A DNA stretch of 64,000 nucleotides from contig CBDCFM010000021.1 in the NCBI GenBank assembly GCA_965216035.1, positions 310,001 through 374,000 on the forward strand. The letters run 5' to 3'. Below the pieces are notes generated by a model that saw only the letters and a program-made list of their open reading frames with translations, was not told the origin of the DNA and made no database searches. This document shows positions 63,665 to 64,000 of the stretch, piece by piece. Every line of letters starts with the position of its first letter. The stretch's first letter is position 1. The translations under genes and the position numbers were made by a program. This stretch comes from G963664115 sp965216035. Lineage in GTDB: Bacteria > Acidobacteriota > Terriglobia > 20CM-2-55-15.

Positions 63665-64000
63665 GTGAAAGCGGCAGTCATGGAAGAATTCGGAAAGCCT
63701 CTCACGATACACCGCGACTGGAGTGATCCGGAGTGTGGCCCTCACGATGCCGTCCTCCGGGTGGAGGCGAGTGGGATCTGCAGGTCGGATCACACGCTCT
63801 GGAACGGTGGGTATGAGTGGCTGGGTCTCACGCCGCAGCTTCCCGCCGTCCTGGGCCATGAGTATTGTGGTGTGGTCGAGGAGTTGGGCGGTGAAGTCAC
63901 CGGATTTCAGAGGGGCGACCGAGTGGTTGCCCCTTTCGGCCACGCGTGTGGGACCTGCGAGCAGTGTGGGCTGGGCCATGGCAACGTCTGCGCCCAACTT
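63665..64000 (+). CDS. zinc-dependent alcohol dehydrogenase (3' partial)
   Basis: Starts at GTG 63665 behind AGGAGG (63649-63654) and is open to the window end (112 codons). It shows the MDR zinc alcohol dehydrogenase N-terminus: MKAAVMEEFGKPL, Cys-His catalytic zinc residues in VEASGICRSDHTLW, GHEYCGVVEELG, then the structural zinc loop CGTCEQCGLGHGNVC with four Cys. The NAD(P)-binding domain lies outside the window. Substrate not predictable. Confidence 0.9.
   Translation, partial: MKAAVMEEFGKPLTIHRDWSDPECGPHDAVLRVEASGICRSDHTLWNGGYEWLGLTPQLPAVLGHEYCGVVEELGGEVTGFQRGDRVVAPFGHACGTCEQCGLGHGNVCAQL

Overview
The window most likely comes from an Acidobacteriota chromosome with a fairly high GC content. 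This is inferred from gene content: a CarboxypepD_reg/TonB-dependent receptor of the large acidobacterial type, tandem Ser/Thr kinase-TolB propeller genes, DUF6152 and DUF6644 proteins, and secreted 'SGIW...GHWEGDTLVV' proteins. No rRNA, tRNA or CRISPR array was recognised.

The most striking content is recoded UGA. Three secreted beta-propeller genes (20382-22403, 45801-47975, 48345-50372) each carry exactly one in-frame TGA at the same place in the same blade. In each, a conserved hairpin with a GGU/GGC apical loop sits about 31 nt downstream, where a bacterial SECIS element should be. The organism very probably decodes UGA as selenocysteine, because two other genes here fit established selenoprotein types: a UGSC-motif protein (58111-58632) and an ArsC-like protein with a U-G-S-C redox motif (58713-59081). 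The propellers therefore look like a new secreted selenoprotein family. Each mature propeller has a conserved Cys; in the second and third copies it is the only Cys.

Layout. 1-3.6 kb: hydrolase fragment, SPFH protein, ECF sigma factor. 3.6-8.2 kb: an operator-controlled operon (a 298-residue protein of unknown function plus an ArsR-type regulator) split by an IS21 element. 8.3-15.7 kb: IS256 element, sterol-desaturase-like gene, and a receptor Ser/Thr kinase with a cache-like sensor domain, split by a second IS21 element. 15.7-22.4 kb: kinase relics, a frameshifted threonine/serine dehydratase, a DUF6152/SGIW operon split by IS256, and selenopropeller 1. 22.7-32.7 kb: tandem kinase-TolB genes, one destroyed by IS3 and IS256 insertions. 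33-40 kb: DinB protein, secreted hydrolases, aldehyde dehydrogenase and many gene relics. 40.5-45.3 kb: TonB-dependent receptor split by IS256. 45.8-50.4 kb: selenopropellers 2 and 3. 50.5-55.3 kb: DUF3891, three SGIW proteins and DUF6152. 55.7-59.9 kb: two DUF6644 membrane proteins, a thioredoxin-fold partner, the UGSC and ArsC-like selenoproteins, and a MauE-like membrane protein. 60-64 kb: another IS256-family element, an acetamidase/formamidase lipoprotein, a small alpha/beta-barrel protein and the start of a zinc alcohol dehydrogenase.

The region is highly rearranged. Seven transposable elements are present, and five of them interrupt genes. Four of those five gene-splitting elements are near-intact insertions. 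In three of those four, removing the element plus one target duplication restores the reading frame exactly.
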